In this document: positions 1-8,979 of the stretch, piece by piece
How positions within the stretch are numbered: the stretch's first letter is position 1
Layout of the letters: each line of letters begins with the position of its first letter
Source: Rickettsiaceae bacterium
GTDB taxonomy: Bacteria; Pseudomonadota; Alphaproteobacteria; Rickettsiales; Rickettsiaceae
Assembly (NCBI GenBank): GCA_029266475.1
Contig: JAQSWU010000003.1
Coordinates: forward strand, 1 to 64,000
DNA: 64,000 nucleotides
Direction of reading: 5' to 3'
Program-made: the position numbers and the translations under genes
Notes under the pieces: generated by a model
Database searches by the model: none
The model's input: the letters and a program-made list of their open reading frames with translations, nothing else
What the model was told of the DNA's origin: nothing

Positions 1-95
1 ATCGCCGCAGTCAACGACGTCTTACCATGGTCAACGTGACCAATTGTCCCAATATTTACGTGCGGCTTATTCCTTACAAACTTCTCCTTACCCAT
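1..95 (-). CDS. tuf: Elongation factor Tu, N-terminal fragment (cut by window edge)
   Basis: Translation factor that delivers aminoacyl-tRNA to the ribosome in the cytoplasm. Only about 31 codons lie in the window. They read [20 protein letters not shown] followed by [11 protein letters not shown], which contains the G1 GTP-binding loop GHVDHGKT typical of EF-Tu. The start ATG is at 95-93, with a GGAG ribosome binding site just upstream on the minus strand. It lies directly downstream of tRNA-Tyr and tRNA-Gly on the same strand, a common tRNA-tuf arrangement, so the three are probably co-transcribed. The rest of the gene is outside the window. Confidence 0.95.
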   Translation of the reverse strand, partial: MGKEKFVRNKPHVNIGTIGHVDHGKTSLTAA

Positions 96-140
96 AGTAT
101 CTCCAAAAAAAATTTAGTATCTGTATTAATCTTAAGTTAA

Positions 141-215
141 TGGAGCGGGTGAAGGGAATCGAACCCTCACAGCCAGCTTGGAAGGCTGGAACTCTACCGT
201 TGAGCTACACCCGCT
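141..215 (-). tRNA. tRNA-Gly (anticodon UCC)
   Basis: On the minus strand the sequence folds as a standard tRNA. The acceptor stem is AGCGGGT/ACCCGCT, the D-arm contains TAGCTCAACGGTAGA, the anticodon loop is CTTCCAA (anticodon TCC), the T-loop is GGTTCGATTCC, and the CCA is encoded at 143-141. It sits between tRNA-Tyr and tuf. Confidence 0.95.
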
Positions 216-220
216 TTATA

Positions 221-306
221 TGGTGGAGGAAGTAGGATTCGAACCTACGAACGCATACGCGGGCAGATTTACAGTCTGCTGCCATTGACCACTCGGCCAT
301 TCCTCC
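221..306 (-). tRNA. tRNA-Tyr (anticodon GUA)
   Basis: On the minus strand this is a class II tRNA with a long variable arm. The acceptor stem is GGAGGAA/TTCCTCC, the anticodon loop is CTGTAAA (anticodon GTA), the T-arm contains GGTTCGAATCC, and the CCA is encoded. It is the first gene of the tRNA-Tyr, tRNA-Gly, tuf series. Confidence 0.95.
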
Positions 307-510
307 AAAGTAAAAACTGAAGAGTAAAATACTCTATAAGTTTCTTCTTTGCAACAGAAATTTATAAGTTCATACAAATTAAGTACGCGACCCTAAGATC
401 TATAATATAATGAACGTTAAACTTAAAATTTATCGTGTTACAGATTGCTCTTTATTATATTATTTGCTAAAATCTGTCAAGTTGTAAATTTCAAGAATAC
501 GAATAAACTA

Positions 511-1266
511 ATGAAAAAACCCACGAAAAGCTGGAATAAACAAGTATTTTCCAAGTATTATTATATCTATGGGATCCATCCTTCTGTAGCGGCGCTTAAA
601 AATCCGAAAAGAAAAGTAAAAGAAATAATCTGCACTACCGCTAATTTTGAGAAGTATCGAGATCTCATAGTTTCGCACCCTTATAAGATTCTAGAACCAG
701 GCAAGATAGACGAGTTTCTACCCGAACACTCTGTTCATCAAGGTCTTGCAATTAAAGTAGAACCTTTGCCAAATTATAATATTGAAGATATTGAGGATGA
801 AGCCCCTAATATTTGTCTTGCCATTTTAGACCAGATAAGCGACCCTCATAACATAGGTGCTATTATAAGATCAGCAGCTGCTTTCGGCGTATCGGCAATT
901 ATTTTGACTGACGATAACTCCCCTCCAGAAAATGCGATTATAGCAAAATCAGCTTCAGGCGGGCTTGAACTTGTTAGAGTTATCAGAATCACAAATTTAA
1001 GCGCAGCTATAAAGACTTTAAAAAAGAAAGGGTTTTGGATTATAGGGTTGGATTCAAACACTGATAAAAGCTTTAATTCTGATATAGTTACAGGAAAGGT
1101 AGCTATAGCGCTTGGAGCTGAGGGTAAAGGCCTACGTAGACTAACGAAAGAAAACTGTGATTTTCTAGCTAAAATTGACATGAGTAATAACACAGAAAGT
1201 TTGAACGTTTCAAACGCGGCAGCAATAGTGTTCTATGAGACTTATAAAACTGTAAGGATGAAATAA
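511..1266 (+). CDS. rlmB: 23S rRNA 2'-O-methyltransferase, TrmH/SpoU family (RlmB-like)
   Basis: Probable S-adenosylmethionine-dependent 2'-O-ribose methyltransferase of 23S rRNA (Gm2251 type), SPOUT fold. All three family motifs are visible in the 251-residue product: NIGAIIRSAAAFG at about residues 114-126, LGAEGKGLR at about 201-209, and SLNVSNAAAIVFYE at about 230-243. An N-terminal substrate-binding domain (YGIHPSVAAL) precedes them. The frame is open from 445, but the 22 extra residues are hydrophobic and unlike the family, so the ATG at 511 is preferred. It is divergent from the tRNA/tuf series. Assignment to RlmB rather than another TrmH-family enzyme is likely but not certain. Confidence 0.88.
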   Translation: MKKPTKSWNKQVFSKYYYIYGIHPSVAALKNPKRKVKEIICTTANFEKYRDLIVSHPYKILEPGKIDEFLPEHSVHQGLAIKVEPLPNYNIEDIEDEAPNICLAILDQISDPHNIGAIIRSAAAFGVSAIILTDDNSPPENAIIAKSASGGLELVRVIRITNLSAAIKTLKKKGFWIIGLDSNTDKSFNSDIVTGKVAIALGAEGKGLRRLTKENCDFLAKIDMSNNTESLNVSNAAAIVFYETYKTVRMK

Positions 1267-1345
1267 ATTTAATAAAAAATTATAAGTTAGATAGTTTTAT
1301 TATTTGATTTTTCAAAAATGTACCTTTAGAGTTTTATACTTGTGA

Positions 1346-1351
1346 TATACT
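1346..1351 (+). promoter_or_regulatory. Putative recA promoter, -10 element
   Basis: TATACT preceded by TGA forms an extended -10-like sequence about 95 bases before the recA start. No clear -35 and no alphaproteobacterial LexA box (GTTC-N7-GTTC) were seen. Two short hairpins follow in the leader, at 1366-1378 (AGCG/CGCT) and 1393-1412 (AGCACC/GGTGCT). This is inference from motif likeness. Confidence 0.35.
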
Positions 1352-1444
1352 CATCAAAAAATGTTAGCGTTTGACGCTTATATTAAAAAGGAAGCACCCA
1401 TATTATGGTGCTATAGATAGAAACTTGATTTTTTAGGAGAACGT

Positions 1445-2494
1445 ATGAATAATATTGATAAAGATAAAGCTTTGGCTAGCGCCTTTAGTCAAATCGAAAA
1501 AGCGCACGGTAAAGGCGCAATCATGAAGCTTGGGCAGAGGCCGCTAGTAGAGCTTGAAGCCATACCAACAGGCTCCTTAGGATTAGACCTTGCTCTTGGA
1601 ATTGGAGGTTTGCCAAAAGGTCGTATTATAGAAATATTCGGCCCAGAAAGCTCAGGTAAAACAACTCTTACCCTACACGCCATAGCGGAAGCTCAAAAAA
1701 AAGGGGGCGTATGTGCATTTATTGACGCAGAGCATGCCCTTGATCCTGCATACGCTAAAAAACTTGGCGTAAATATTGACGAGCTAATCATATCACAACC
1801 TGATACTGGGGAGCAGGCTTTAGAAATAGCCGATACTCTTGTTAGATCGGGCGCCATCCAATTGATGGTAATTGATAGCGTAGCGGCTCTTGTGCCCAAA
1901 GCTGAAATCGAAGGCGAAATGGGTGATTCACATATGGGCCTACAAGCAAGATTAATGAGTCAAGCCTTAAGAAAACTTACAGCCTCAATCTCACGTACCA
2001 ACTGTATAATTATCTTCATCAACCAAATTAGGATGAAAATCGGTATTATGTTTGGCAGCCCAGAGACGACAACAGGTGGTAATGCTTTAAAATTCTATGC
2101 TTCAGTAAGGATGGATATAAGACGTATTGGCTCTATCAAAGAAAAAGATGAAGTTGTAGGCAATCAGACTAAGGTAAAAATCGTTAAAAACAAGGTTTCT
2201 CCACCATTCAGAGAAGTTACATTCGATATAATGTATAATGAAGGTATTTCTAAGGAAGGTGAAATTATCGATCTTGGCGTTAAGTTTGATATTATCGAAA
2301 AAGCCGGAGCTTGGTTCTCTTATAATAATACTAGAATTGGGCAAGGTAGAGAGAATGTTAAAAAGTACCTTAAAGAAAATTCTGCTGTGACCCTAGAAAT
2401 TGAACAAAGAATAAGGCAGAAAGGCTCTGAAGCTCAAGACATATTTACCGGCTCCGAAGAAGAGTCAGTTGCGGAGGCCGAGGTAGATGCTTAA
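1445..2494 (+). CDS. recA: Recombinase A
   Basis: ATP-dependent strand-exchange protein for homologous recombination and SOS signalling. The 349-residue length is normal for the family. The Walker A motif GPESSGKTT is at residues 66-74, the Walker B-like [10 protein letters not shown] near residue 140, and loop regions such as INQIRMKIG follow. The start is supported by AGGAGA at about 1435-1440. The last codons overlap the fabG start by 8 bases (ATGCTTAA), suggesting co-transcription and translational coupling with the fatty-acid genes downstream, which is not a usual recA context. Confidence 0.98.
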   Translation: MNNIDKDKALASAFSQIEKAHGKGAIMKLGQRPLVELEAIPTGSLGLDLALGIGGLPKGRIIEIFGPESSGKTTLTLHAIAEAQKKGGVCAFIDAEHALDPAYAKKLGVNIDELIISQPDTGEQALEIADTLVRSGAIQLMVIDSVAALVPKAEIEGEMGDSHMGLQARLMSQALRKLTASISRTNCIIIFINQIRMKIGIMFGSPETTTGGNALKFYASVRMDIRRIGSIKEKDEVVGNQTKVKIVKNKVSPPFREVTFDIMYNEGISKEGEIIDLGVKFDIIEKAGAWFSYNNTRIGQGRENVKKYLKENSAVTLEIEQRIRQKGSEAQDIFTGSEEESVAEAEVDA

Positions 2495-3209
2495 TTTAAA
2501 GAATAAAACAGCCTTGATCACTGGCGCTTCTGGCGGTATTGGCGCAGCTTGCGCCAAACTTTTAAACCAACTTGGTGCCCATGTAGTTGTGTCAGGCACT
2601 AACGAGGCAAAACTGCATGAGCTTAGCCGTGAGTTGAATGAAAAACATAGTATCATGACTTGTAATTTAAAAGATACTACAGCATGCGAAGAATTAGTAA
2701 ATTCATTAGATAAATTAGATATTTTAGTATGCAATGCTGGTATTACCAAAGATAATTTGATTATCAAAATGACGGAGCAAGATTTCGATGAAGTTATCGA
2801 TATAAACCTTAAGGCAGCATTCATTTTAAATAAAGCAGCAGCACGAAAAATGATGCGTGAACGTTACGGACGGATCATTAATATTTCTTCTGTTGTAGCC
2901 TTTTCAGGTAATGCTGGTCAATGTAATTATACTGCATCAAAAGCGGGCCTAGTTGGAATGAGCAAGAGCCTTGCTCTTGAAGTCGCTTCTCGTGGAATTA
3001 CAGTAAATATTGTCGCTCCGGGCTTTATCGATACTAATATGACTGCAAAGTTAAATGATGAGATAAAGGATGCAATATTAAATAAAATACCCCTGAAGAG
3101 AATGGGCTCCCCAGAAGATATCGCAGCAAGCGTTGCGTTTCTTGCTAGCGCTGAAGCAAGCTATATTACCGGTCAAACCATTCATGTTAATGGAGGCATG
3201 TATATGTAA
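2487..3209 (+). CDS. fabG: 3-oxoacyl-[acyl-carrier-protein] reductase
   Basis: NADPH-dependent reductase of the elongation cycle of type II fatty-acid synthesis, SDR family. The 240-residue protein shows the cofactor motif TGASGGIGA at about 12-20, CNAG at about 82-85, catalytic Ser134/135, and YTASK with Tyr148 and Lys152. It ends with the usual GGMYM-type tail. It is followed by acpP and fabF, the standard fab cluster order, but fabD is absent from the expected upstream position, where recA lies instead and overlaps by 8 bases. Confidence 0.96.
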   Translation: MLNLKNKTALITGASGGIGAACAKLLNQLGAHVVVSGTNEAKLHELSRELNEKHSIMTCNLKDTTACEELVNSLDKLDILVCNAGITKDNLIIKMTEQDFDEVIDINLKAAFILNKAAARKMMRERYGRIINISSVVAFSGNAGQCNYTASKAGLVGMSKSLALEVASRGITVNIVAPGFIDTNMTAKLNDEIKDAILNKIPLKRMGSPEDIAASVAFLASAEASYITGQTIHVNGGMYM

Positions 3210-3303
3210 TTTTGTTTATTTAAGTTTCAAAAAGTCTAAATTTCATGCTATCAGACCTAATTATAATACTATAAACAGGTATTTAATTTGGTTTTATTAT
3301 AAT

Positions 3304-3351
3304 TTTTGCTGGCATTAAATAAAAATTTATGTTAGTAATATGTCAGCAAAA
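3304..3351 (+). other. Inverted repeat in the acpP leader
   Basis: TTTTGCTGGCAT (3304-3315) and ATGTCAGCAAAA (3340-3351) can pair over 12 positions, with one G-U, around a 24-base AT-rich loop. It ends 64 bases before the acpP start. It could be an mRNA structure that modulates acpP expression or a processing site between fabG and acpP. No T-tract follows, so it is not a classic terminator. Confidence 0.5.
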
Positions 3352-3415
3352 TTTCGGGGGTAAAGTTAGAAATTACTACCGAATATTATTTTATATTACT
3401 TTTATTGAGGAAGTT

Positions 3416-3673
3416 ATGAGCTCAGTTGAAATTGAATCAACCATAAAAAAACTTATTGCTAAAACTCTTAGAGTTGACGAATCTAAAATAAATCTTGAAT
3501 CAAATTTTGTTGATGATCTTGGCGCTGATAGCTTAGACCAAGTTGAATTAATGATGGCTATTGAAGCTGAATTTGACTGTGATATACCTGATGAAGACGC
3601 AGGAAAAATCACAACTGTAGCAGATGCTGTAAAATATATTGAACAAAAAAAATCTTCTGCTCCTGCGGCATAA
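3416..3673 (+). CDS. acpP: Acyl carrier protein
   Basis: Small acidic protein that carries acyl intermediates on a 4'-phosphopantetheine arm during fatty-acid synthesis. The 85-residue product contains the prosthetic-group site [10 protein letters not shown] with Ser39. The frame is open from 3329, but the ATG at 3416 is chosen because it follows a TGAGGAAG ribosome binding site and gives the family's normal length and N-terminus. It lies between fabG and fabF and is followed by a terminator-like hairpin. Confidence 0.97.
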   Translation: MSSVEIESTIKKLIAKTLRVDESKINLESNFVDDLGADSLDQVELMMAIEAEFDCDIPDEDAGKITTVADAVKYIEQKKSSAPAA

Positions 3674-3682
3674 AAAATAATG

Positions 3683-3716
3683 CTGGAATGGAACCCCCTT
3701 CCTTTCCAGTTTTTTT
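3683..3716 (+). terminator. Rho-independent terminator after acpP
   Basis: CTGGAA and TTCCAG form a stem, extended by GG/CC past a T-T mismatch, and a run of seven T follows. It sits 10 bases after the acpP stop and before fabF, so it may limit read-through and raise acpP relative to fabF, a common need because ACP is abundant. Confidence 0.7.
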
Positions 3717-3767
3717 AATTTTAATCCTACTTAATAAGCTCAATTCCAATTCACACCAGAGGTAGAT

Positions 3768-5027
3768 ATGACAGAAAGAAGAGTTGTAGTAACTGGTTTA
3801 GGACTTATAACCCCCCTAGGACTAAATGTTTCTTCCACATGGGATAATCTCCTCAAAGGAAAAAGCGGTTTGAGAAAAATATCTCGTTTTGATGCAAGCG
3901 AATTAAGCTGCCAGATCGCTGGTGAAATCAATAAATCTCCTGAAGACGGCTTCGATGCTCAAAAATTTATCGAGCCACGAGATATAAAAAAAATGGATAC
4001 CTTCATGCATTATGGGATAGCAGCTGCAGTCGAAGCTATTGAAGATTCTGGCTGGATGCCTGAAGATGAATATTCAAAAGAACAGACTGGCGTAATGATA
4101 GGCTCAGGCATCGGGGGACTTAGTATTATTGAGGAAAACGTCAAGATACTTAACGAACAGTCAGCCAAACGTATCTCCCCATTCTTTATTCCTGCAAGTT
4201 TGATTAACCTTGTCTCTGGTCATATTTCCATGAAATATGGCTTTAGAGGTCCGAATCATGCAGTAGTTACTGCTTGTGCAACAGGAGCACATGCTATTGG
4301 TGATGCAGCAAGACTTATCAAATTTGGTGACGCCGATGTTATGATAGCAGGCGGGGCTGAGGCAGCAATATGCCCTATTGGAGTCGCAGGTTTCGCGGCG
4401 CTTAGAGCTCTTTCTACTGGTTATAATGATTCACCTGAGTGCGCATCTCGTCCATGGGACAAGGCGCGAGATGGTTTTGTAATGGGTGAAGGTGCTGGCG
4501 TTGTCGTACTTGAAGAGTATGAGCACGCTAAGAAGCGCGGCGCTAAAATCTACGCCGAGATCAGAGGTTATGGTCTTAGCGGGGATGCTTACCATATGAC
4601 TTCACCGCATCCCGAGGGTGCAGGCAGCAGAAAGGCCATTAGTTCAGCAATGAAACACGCTGGTCTTAACTATGGCGATATTGACTATATAAACGCTCAT
4701 GGTACATCTACTCAGATGGGTGATCTACTTGAGTTGGACACTGTACAAAGCTTATTTCTTGAACACAATTCAAAGATTGCCATGTCTTCAACTAAATCTT
4801 CTATAGGTCATTTACTTGGCGCTGCAGGCAGTGTTGAAGCAATATTTTCGATACTCGCTATTAGAGATCAGATAGCGCCGGCAACTATCAATCTTGATGA
4901 CCCAATAGAGGAAGTAAGAATGGATCTTGTACCAAATACACCAAAGGAAATGAAAATTAATAATATTATTTCAAATTCTTTCGGCTTTGGTGGAACTAAT
5001 GCTACACTTGTTATAACTAAAATTTAG
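3768..5027 (+). CDS. fabF: 3-oxoacyl-[acyl-carrier-protein] synthase II
   Basis: Condensing enzyme (KAS II) that extends acyl-ACP with malonyl-ACP. The 419-residue length is typical. The catalytic triad is visible: Cys170 in TACATGAH, His in INAHGTSTQMGD near residue 310, and His in SSIGHLLGAAG near residue 347. The C-terminal FGFGGTNA is also present. An AGAGGTAG-like binding site precedes the ATG. It is downstream of fabG and acpP and upstream of mltG, an order common in alphaproteobacteria. Confidence 0.97.
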   Translation: MTERRVVVTGLGLITPLGLNVSSTWDNLLKGKSGLRKISRFDASELSCQIAGEINKSPEDGFDAQKFIEPRDIKKMDTFMHYGIAAAVEAIEDSGWMPEDEYSKEQTGVMIGSGIGGLSIIEENVKILNEQSAKRISPFFIPASLINLVSGHISMKYGFRGPNHAVVTACATGAHAIGDAARLIKFGDADVMIAGGAEAAICPIGVAGFAALRALSTGYNDSPECASRPWDKARDGFVMGEGAGVVVLEEYEHAKKRGAKIYAEIRGYGLSGDAYHMTSPHPEGAGSRKAISSAMKHAGLNYGDIDYINAHGTSTQMGDLLELDTVQSLFLEHNSKIAMSSTKSSIGHLLGAAGSVEAIFSILAIRDQIAPATINLDDPIEEVRMDLVPNTPKEMKINNIISNSFGFGGTNATLVITKI

Positions 5028-5051
5028 TGTTAACAAAGAGACAGGTGAAAA

Positions 5052-6029
5052 TTGTTCAGAATAATTTATAAGACATTTGCATTAAAACTAATTTTAATTT
5101 TGCTTATTATATTCTCAACGATTAACCTTGTATTCGTATACTTAAATACTGCAGGTCCTTTAAAAGAGCCCGTTGAATTAATTATAGAACGCGGGCTTAG
5201 CAAAAGAGAAGTCGTAGAAAAATTACATGAACATAACGTTATTAGATTCCCTAATGTCTTATATCTTATTACAAAATTTTATGGACTTAAATATAAGATA
5301 AAAAGCGGGGAGTATCTTTTCACGAGCCAAATTACTCCTATACAAGTCCTTGAAATTTTAACAAACGGTAAATCAATTGTTAGAAAGTTTGTAGTTCCGG
5401 AAGGCTTTACTGTAAGACAGATTTTTGATCGTCTATATGAAGAAACACGTTTAGTTGGCGAAATACATGAAAATATAACAGAGGGCTTTTTATTACCAGA
5501 TACTTATTTCTTCTCATACAACGATCAACGACAAATGCTTGTTGAACAAATGAAGAAAGAGATGTCTAAACTTCTTGATGATTTAATGGTTCATCTTTCA
5601 GTTACCTCGCCCCTTAAAACTCGCTTAGACGTCCTTAAACTTGCATCAATTGTGGAAAGAGAAACTAACTTAGACGAAGAGAAGCCGAGAGTAGCCGCAG
5701 TTTACATAAATAGGCTTAAAAAAGGCATGAAATTACAAGCTGATCCAACCACTATCTACGCTATTACACTTGGTAAAACTAACCTAGGAAGACCTTTAGT
5801 ACGTTCAGATCTATTCATAGAGTCACCATATAACACTTATATGGTTTATGGACTTCCGCCTACACCGATAGCCTGCCCTGGTAGAAGAGCTATCGAAGCA
5901 GCTATAAAACCAGCTAATACCAACGATCTCTTTTTTGTTGCAAATGGGAGAGGGGGACATAATTTTTCTACAAACGCTAGAGATCATATAAACAATGTTA
6001 ATGCTTACAGAAAGATTTTAAAAAAATAA
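5052..6029 (+). CDS. mltG: Endolytic murein transglycosylase MltG (YceG-like)
   Basis: Inner-membrane lytic transglycosylase that cleaves nascent glycan strands and helps set strand length. The 325-residue protein has one N-terminal membrane segment (about residues 9-31), a LysM-like region and the YceG domain. The catalytic Glu is residue 202 in SIVERETN, and the characteristic LQADPTTIYA and SPYNTYMVYGLPPTPI follow. The start codon is TTG, since no better in-frame ATG or GTG precedes the membrane segment. It lies 24 bases after fabF, so it is likely in the same transcript. Confidence 0.93.
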   Translation: MFRIIYKTFALKLILILLIIFSTINLVFVYLNTAGPLKEPVELIIERGLSKREVVEKLHEHNVIRFPNVLYLITKFYGLKYKIKSGEYLFTSQITPIQVLEILTNGKSIVRKFVVPEGFTVRQIFDRLYEETRLVGEIHENITEGFLLPDTYFFSYNDQRQMLVEQMKKEMSKLLDDLMVHLSVTSPLKTRLDVLKLASIVERETNLDEEKPRVAAVYINRLKKGMKLQADPTTIYAITLGKTNLGRPLVRSDLFIESPYNTYMVYGLPPTPIACPGRRAIEAAIKPANTNDLFFVANGRGGHNFSTNARDHINNVNAYRKILKK

Positions 6030-6046
6030 CCTTGCAATGGTGTTTT

Positions 6047-6466
6047 CTACCCTATACGGTTCTTTAATGCATTCGATATTATTTTTATAAGTTCTTCTTG
6101 CTTTTCCAATTCATAAGGCTTTTTCTCTCTGCCAAATACTGGATGCGGATAAGCTTTATCATTGGTAAAGCGAGCCACTATATGAATATGCAACTGAGAA
6201 ACTATATTACCAAGCGCTGCAATATTTAACTTATCAGGACAAAATATTTTTTGCATAACTTCAGAAGTTAAGCTTATCTCTTCCATTAACACTATACGCT
6301 CTTTTTGATTGAGATCTATAATTTCTTTTAAATTTTCTCTTCTTGGGACTAATATAAGCCAGGGAAAATAAGAGTTATCAACTAGTATTAACCTACTGAG
6401 TTCTAAATCCATTAATATAACTCCGTCACTCTGAAGCCTTGGGTCCAGCACAAAATCATTCGACAT
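6047..6466 (-). CDS. HIT-family hydrolase
   Basis: Histidine-triad domain protein, 139 residues, expected to act on nucleoside phosphates or adenylylated substrates in the cytoplasm. The signature reads QLHIHIVAR, with Gln in place of the first His of the H-x-H-x-H triad, a variant common in proteobacterial HIT proteins. The N-terminal FVLDPRLQSDGVILMDLELSRL is typical of this subgroup. It is convergent with mltG. A second, Hint-type HIT protein is encoded at 57104-57451, so the two probably have different substrates. The exact substrate cannot be told. Confidence 0.85.
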   Translation of the reverse strand: MSNDFVLDPRLQSDGVILMDLELSRLILVDNSYFPWLILVPRRENLKEIIDLNQKERIVLMEEISLTSEVMQKIFCPDKLNIAALGNIVSQLHIHIVARFTNDKAYPHPVFGREKKPYELEKQEELIKIISNALKNRIG

Positions 6467-6560
6467 AATTATAGCCTAATAGTTGCCTTATAACGATTGA
6501 TTAATAATATCATAGTAACAATCCGTATTTAAACATAAAAAATCATAAGTAAGATTTCTT

Positions 6561-7742
6561 CTAATCTTGCCCATCGTAATTATAAAGCAGCCCTATTGCT
6601 TTTGAAGTCTCTTCTATAGAATCTAATCCAGCGTTTATTTCCATGCATGTAGCCTTATAATGAGGAAAATTTTCTTCCACAATCTTTACTAATACATCAT
6701 GAAAAACTGGTTGGAAGAGTATGGATTTCTGATTATCATCGCTTAAGTAGTATTGCTCTGTACCTGTTAAATCTGATAACTTCCTTGTCTTACAAAGATT
6801 GAACATATCCGCAAAAACTAAGTGTAAAGGCTGTCCAATAGTCTCTGCATAAACGAGATCAGCCTTGATGTTTACTATATCCCTAATGGCTTTAATAATC
6901 TTTATACTAATTATTTCATTTTGAGCTATTTCTTGTAACGCCTTATAATTACTTCCAATCCTATGAAGATTATGTACTAAAGCTTTTCCTGCTTCTTTTT
7001 TACTAGTTTTTTCTTGCTTGAATCCTTCGATAAGAGTTGAATCATCTATTAAAGAACTATATTTAGTAAGTTGACCATCATTTAAAATTTTCTCCTCCTT
7101 TAGCAGGGACAACGCCCTTAAGTAATTGATTTTCTTTGTATAATCAAAATTTTCTTGTTTATGATCAGAGCTAAAGGTTAGGTTTACCCAGTTCTTTAAT
7201 AGAGACAGGCTTGTCATTTTTTCATTCTTATTCTTTAAGTGTGGGTCAGCACCATTTTCACATAGTAATTTAATTATTTTAATCCACCCATTGCGAGCAG
7301 CATAATGTAAAGCTGTATTATCCAACTTATCTTTTACATTAACATCTATACCTAATTCGACTAGTAATTTTGCTGCTTTATAATTTCCCCTTTTAGCCGC
7401 CCAGTGTAATGCTGTTGTATTACATTTATCCTTAGCTTTGATACAATTAGCGTCAAGCTCTATAAAATATTCCATCAATTGAATTTTACCATTGTAAGCA
7501 GCAAATGACAGAGGCTTCAAGGAAGGTACTGTTTTAAGGTGCAGATCAGTAGAGAGGAAACCTGCCCCTTGAACTTCTTTTAATTGCCCTATAACATCAA
7601 TTTGATTATACTTTATTGCTTTTGACAGTAATTGATTTAGCTTATGATTATCTCTAGAACTAAGAGTTAAGTTTGTAGAATTTAGTGGTGAGAGTAGTGA
7701 AGAATTAGCTTGATTAAAGGTAGCTTTTTTCTTTCTTCTCAT
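6561..7742 (-). CDS. Ankyrin-repeat protein with basic N-terminus
   Basis: A 393-residue protein with about three clear ankyrin repeats between residues 70 and 180 (for example TALHWAAKRGNYKAAKLLVE and TALHYAARNGWIKIIKLL). A helical C-terminal region of unknown fold follows. The N-terminus MRRKKKATF closely matches MRKKKKVTF of the neighbouring LRR protein (8067-8954), suggesting a shared targeting or secretion tag. A strong AAGGAG ribosome binding site precedes the start. Ankyrin proteins of intracellular bacteria are often secreted effectors, so that role is a plausible inference. No enzymatic domain was recognised. Confidence 0.85.
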   Translation of the reverse strand: MRRKKKATFNQANSSLLSPLNSTNLTLSSRDNHKLNQLLSKAIKYNQIDVIGQLKEVQGAGFLSTDLHLKTVPSLKPLSFAAYNGKIQLMEYFIELDANCIKAKDKCNTTALHWAAKRGNYKAAKLLVELGIDVNVKDKLDNTALHYAARNGWIKIIKLLCENGADPHLKNKNEKMTSLSLLKNWVNLTFSSDHKQENFDYTKKINYLRALSLLKEEKILNDGQLTKYSSLIDDSTLIEGFKQEKTSKKEAGKALVHNLHRIGSNYKALQEIAQNEIISIKIIKAIRDIVNIKADLVYAETIGQPLHLVFADMFNLCKTRKLSDLTGTEQYYLSDDNQKSILFQPVFHDVLVKIVEENFPHYKATCMEINAGLDSIEETSKAIGLLYNYDGQD

Positions 7743-8066
7743 AGAGAACTCCTTTTATAACTATAATTTTAAACTTATAGTTGCGCTAATATAAGGAAGA
7801 ATTTCAAGAAGTAAATATTTTTTTGAAAAGATTCTCAAAGCAAGCGTAAAAAAGTCACAAATATGCGCAAAAGTACTACTTTTAACCTAAAAGCACCATA
7901 TATAACTCTTCCTACATTAAATAAAGTTAAAATAGTATAAGCTTATAGAAGCGTATTTTAAATCTTTATATCTTAGGCTTAGTCATAATTCATTAACATT
8001 TAAGCTAAATTTAGTAAGCAATAGCGTAAAAATGCGAAGAAGCCTAGATTTCGGTTGCTAATTACC
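7743..8066. other. Intergenic region, 324 bp
   Basis: AT-rich spacer between the LRR gene and the ankyrin gene, both on the minus strand. It holds the ribosome binding site of the ankyrin gene at its left edge. No further gene, repeat copy or clear terminator was seen. Confidence 0.6.
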
Positions 8067-8954
8067 CTACTCTTCTAAAGTTAGCAAACTGAAATCTACA
8101 GATCCGATTACTTCAGGATTCATTGCCTGGACCACTTTATGAGGGAAATAATTTATATCTTCCTCATCAGAACTACAGTAATCATCATAAGTTTTATTCC
8201 TAGTATTATATGATTTTATAAGATCAAAGAATGGTTTGCCTTCTACTGGTATTTTTATTAAATTATTATCATTTGTAAATTCATCATTAGAATACTTTAG
8301 ACAAACTTCTATTCGATAATTGTTTTCTTGTGCCTCTGCAATGGCTTTTACTCCTTCAACCAAAATATTAGTGTTCGTTAAGTTTAAGTATTTTAAAGTG
8401 CGATTATTTTTAATCACTTCAGCTAAACATATAGCACCTTTATCTCCAAGGGCATTCCCACTTAGAGATAATACTTCTAGCGCAGTATTATTACTTAATG
8501 CTTCTGTTAAATAACAAGCTCCTTCTGCTCCTATATTATTATAGATTAAGCTTAAACTTTTAAGTACTGCATTGGATCTGAGGAAATCACTTATAAGCCT
8601 TGCTCCATCATCCCCTAAAGCGTTATTTCCAAAACTCAATATTTCTATAGAACTATTGAGTTTCAAAGCTGGCAAGAGGATTTCCATTCCATCCTTACTA
8701 ATATTATTATCCCAGAGAATTAAATCTTTTAAACTTTTAGTCTTAGTAATTGCTTCAGCAAGTGCTTTAACTTGTCCAACATTTCTAATAATACCAGTTA
8801 AATCTCCTTCAATTATTTTATTATTTGCAATCCCAACAATTACTTTGTCAAACTCTGGGCAACTCATTTGAGGGATTATATTTTCTTTTCTATCTAAGAG
8901 TACGGATTCTGGCGCTTCACTTTTCTTAAAAGTGACTTTTTTCTTTTTTCTCAT
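8067..8954 (-). CDS. Leucine-rich-repeat (ribonuclease-inhibitor-like) protein
   Basis: A 295-residue protein with about five 28-residue RNI-type leucine-rich repeats between residues 50 and 210, of the form LxxLxLxxNxIGxEGAxxLxEAL. Examples are LKSLSLIYNNIGAEGACYLT and LEVLSLSGNALGDKGAICLA. The basic N-terminus MRKKKKVTF matches that of the adjacent ankyrin protein. The acidic C-terminal tail has no recognised domain. RNI-type repeats are eukaryote-like protein-binding modules, so a host-directed role is a reasonable inference but unproven. No strong ribosome binding site was seen. Confidence 0.85.
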   Translation of the reverse strand: MRKKKKVTFKKSEAPESVLLDRKENIIPQMSCPEFDKVIVGIANNKIIEGDLTGIIRNVGQVKALAEAITKTKSLKDLILWDNNISKDGMEILLPALKLNSSIEILSFGNNALGDDGARLISDFLRSNAVLKSLSLIYNNIGAEGACYLTEALSNNTALEVLSLSGNALGDKGAICLAEVIKNNRTLKYLNLTNTNILVEGVKAIAEAQENNYRIEVCLKYSNDEFTNDNNLIKIPVEGKPFFDLIKSYNTRNKTYDDYCSSDEEDINYFPHKVVQAMNPEVIGSVDFSLLTLEE

Positions 8955-8979
8955 AATATTCTAGAATGAATTTGGTTAT

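Noticed and set aside
1366-1412. Two hairpins in the recA leader considered as a riboswitch or terminator
   Set aside because: Short stems without a T-tract and without any known riboswitch consensus; kept only as a note with the promoter.
3133-3318. 61-residue frame overlapping the end of fabG
   Set aside because: Lies in another frame of fabG and its spacer; no ribosome binding site and no protein-like features.
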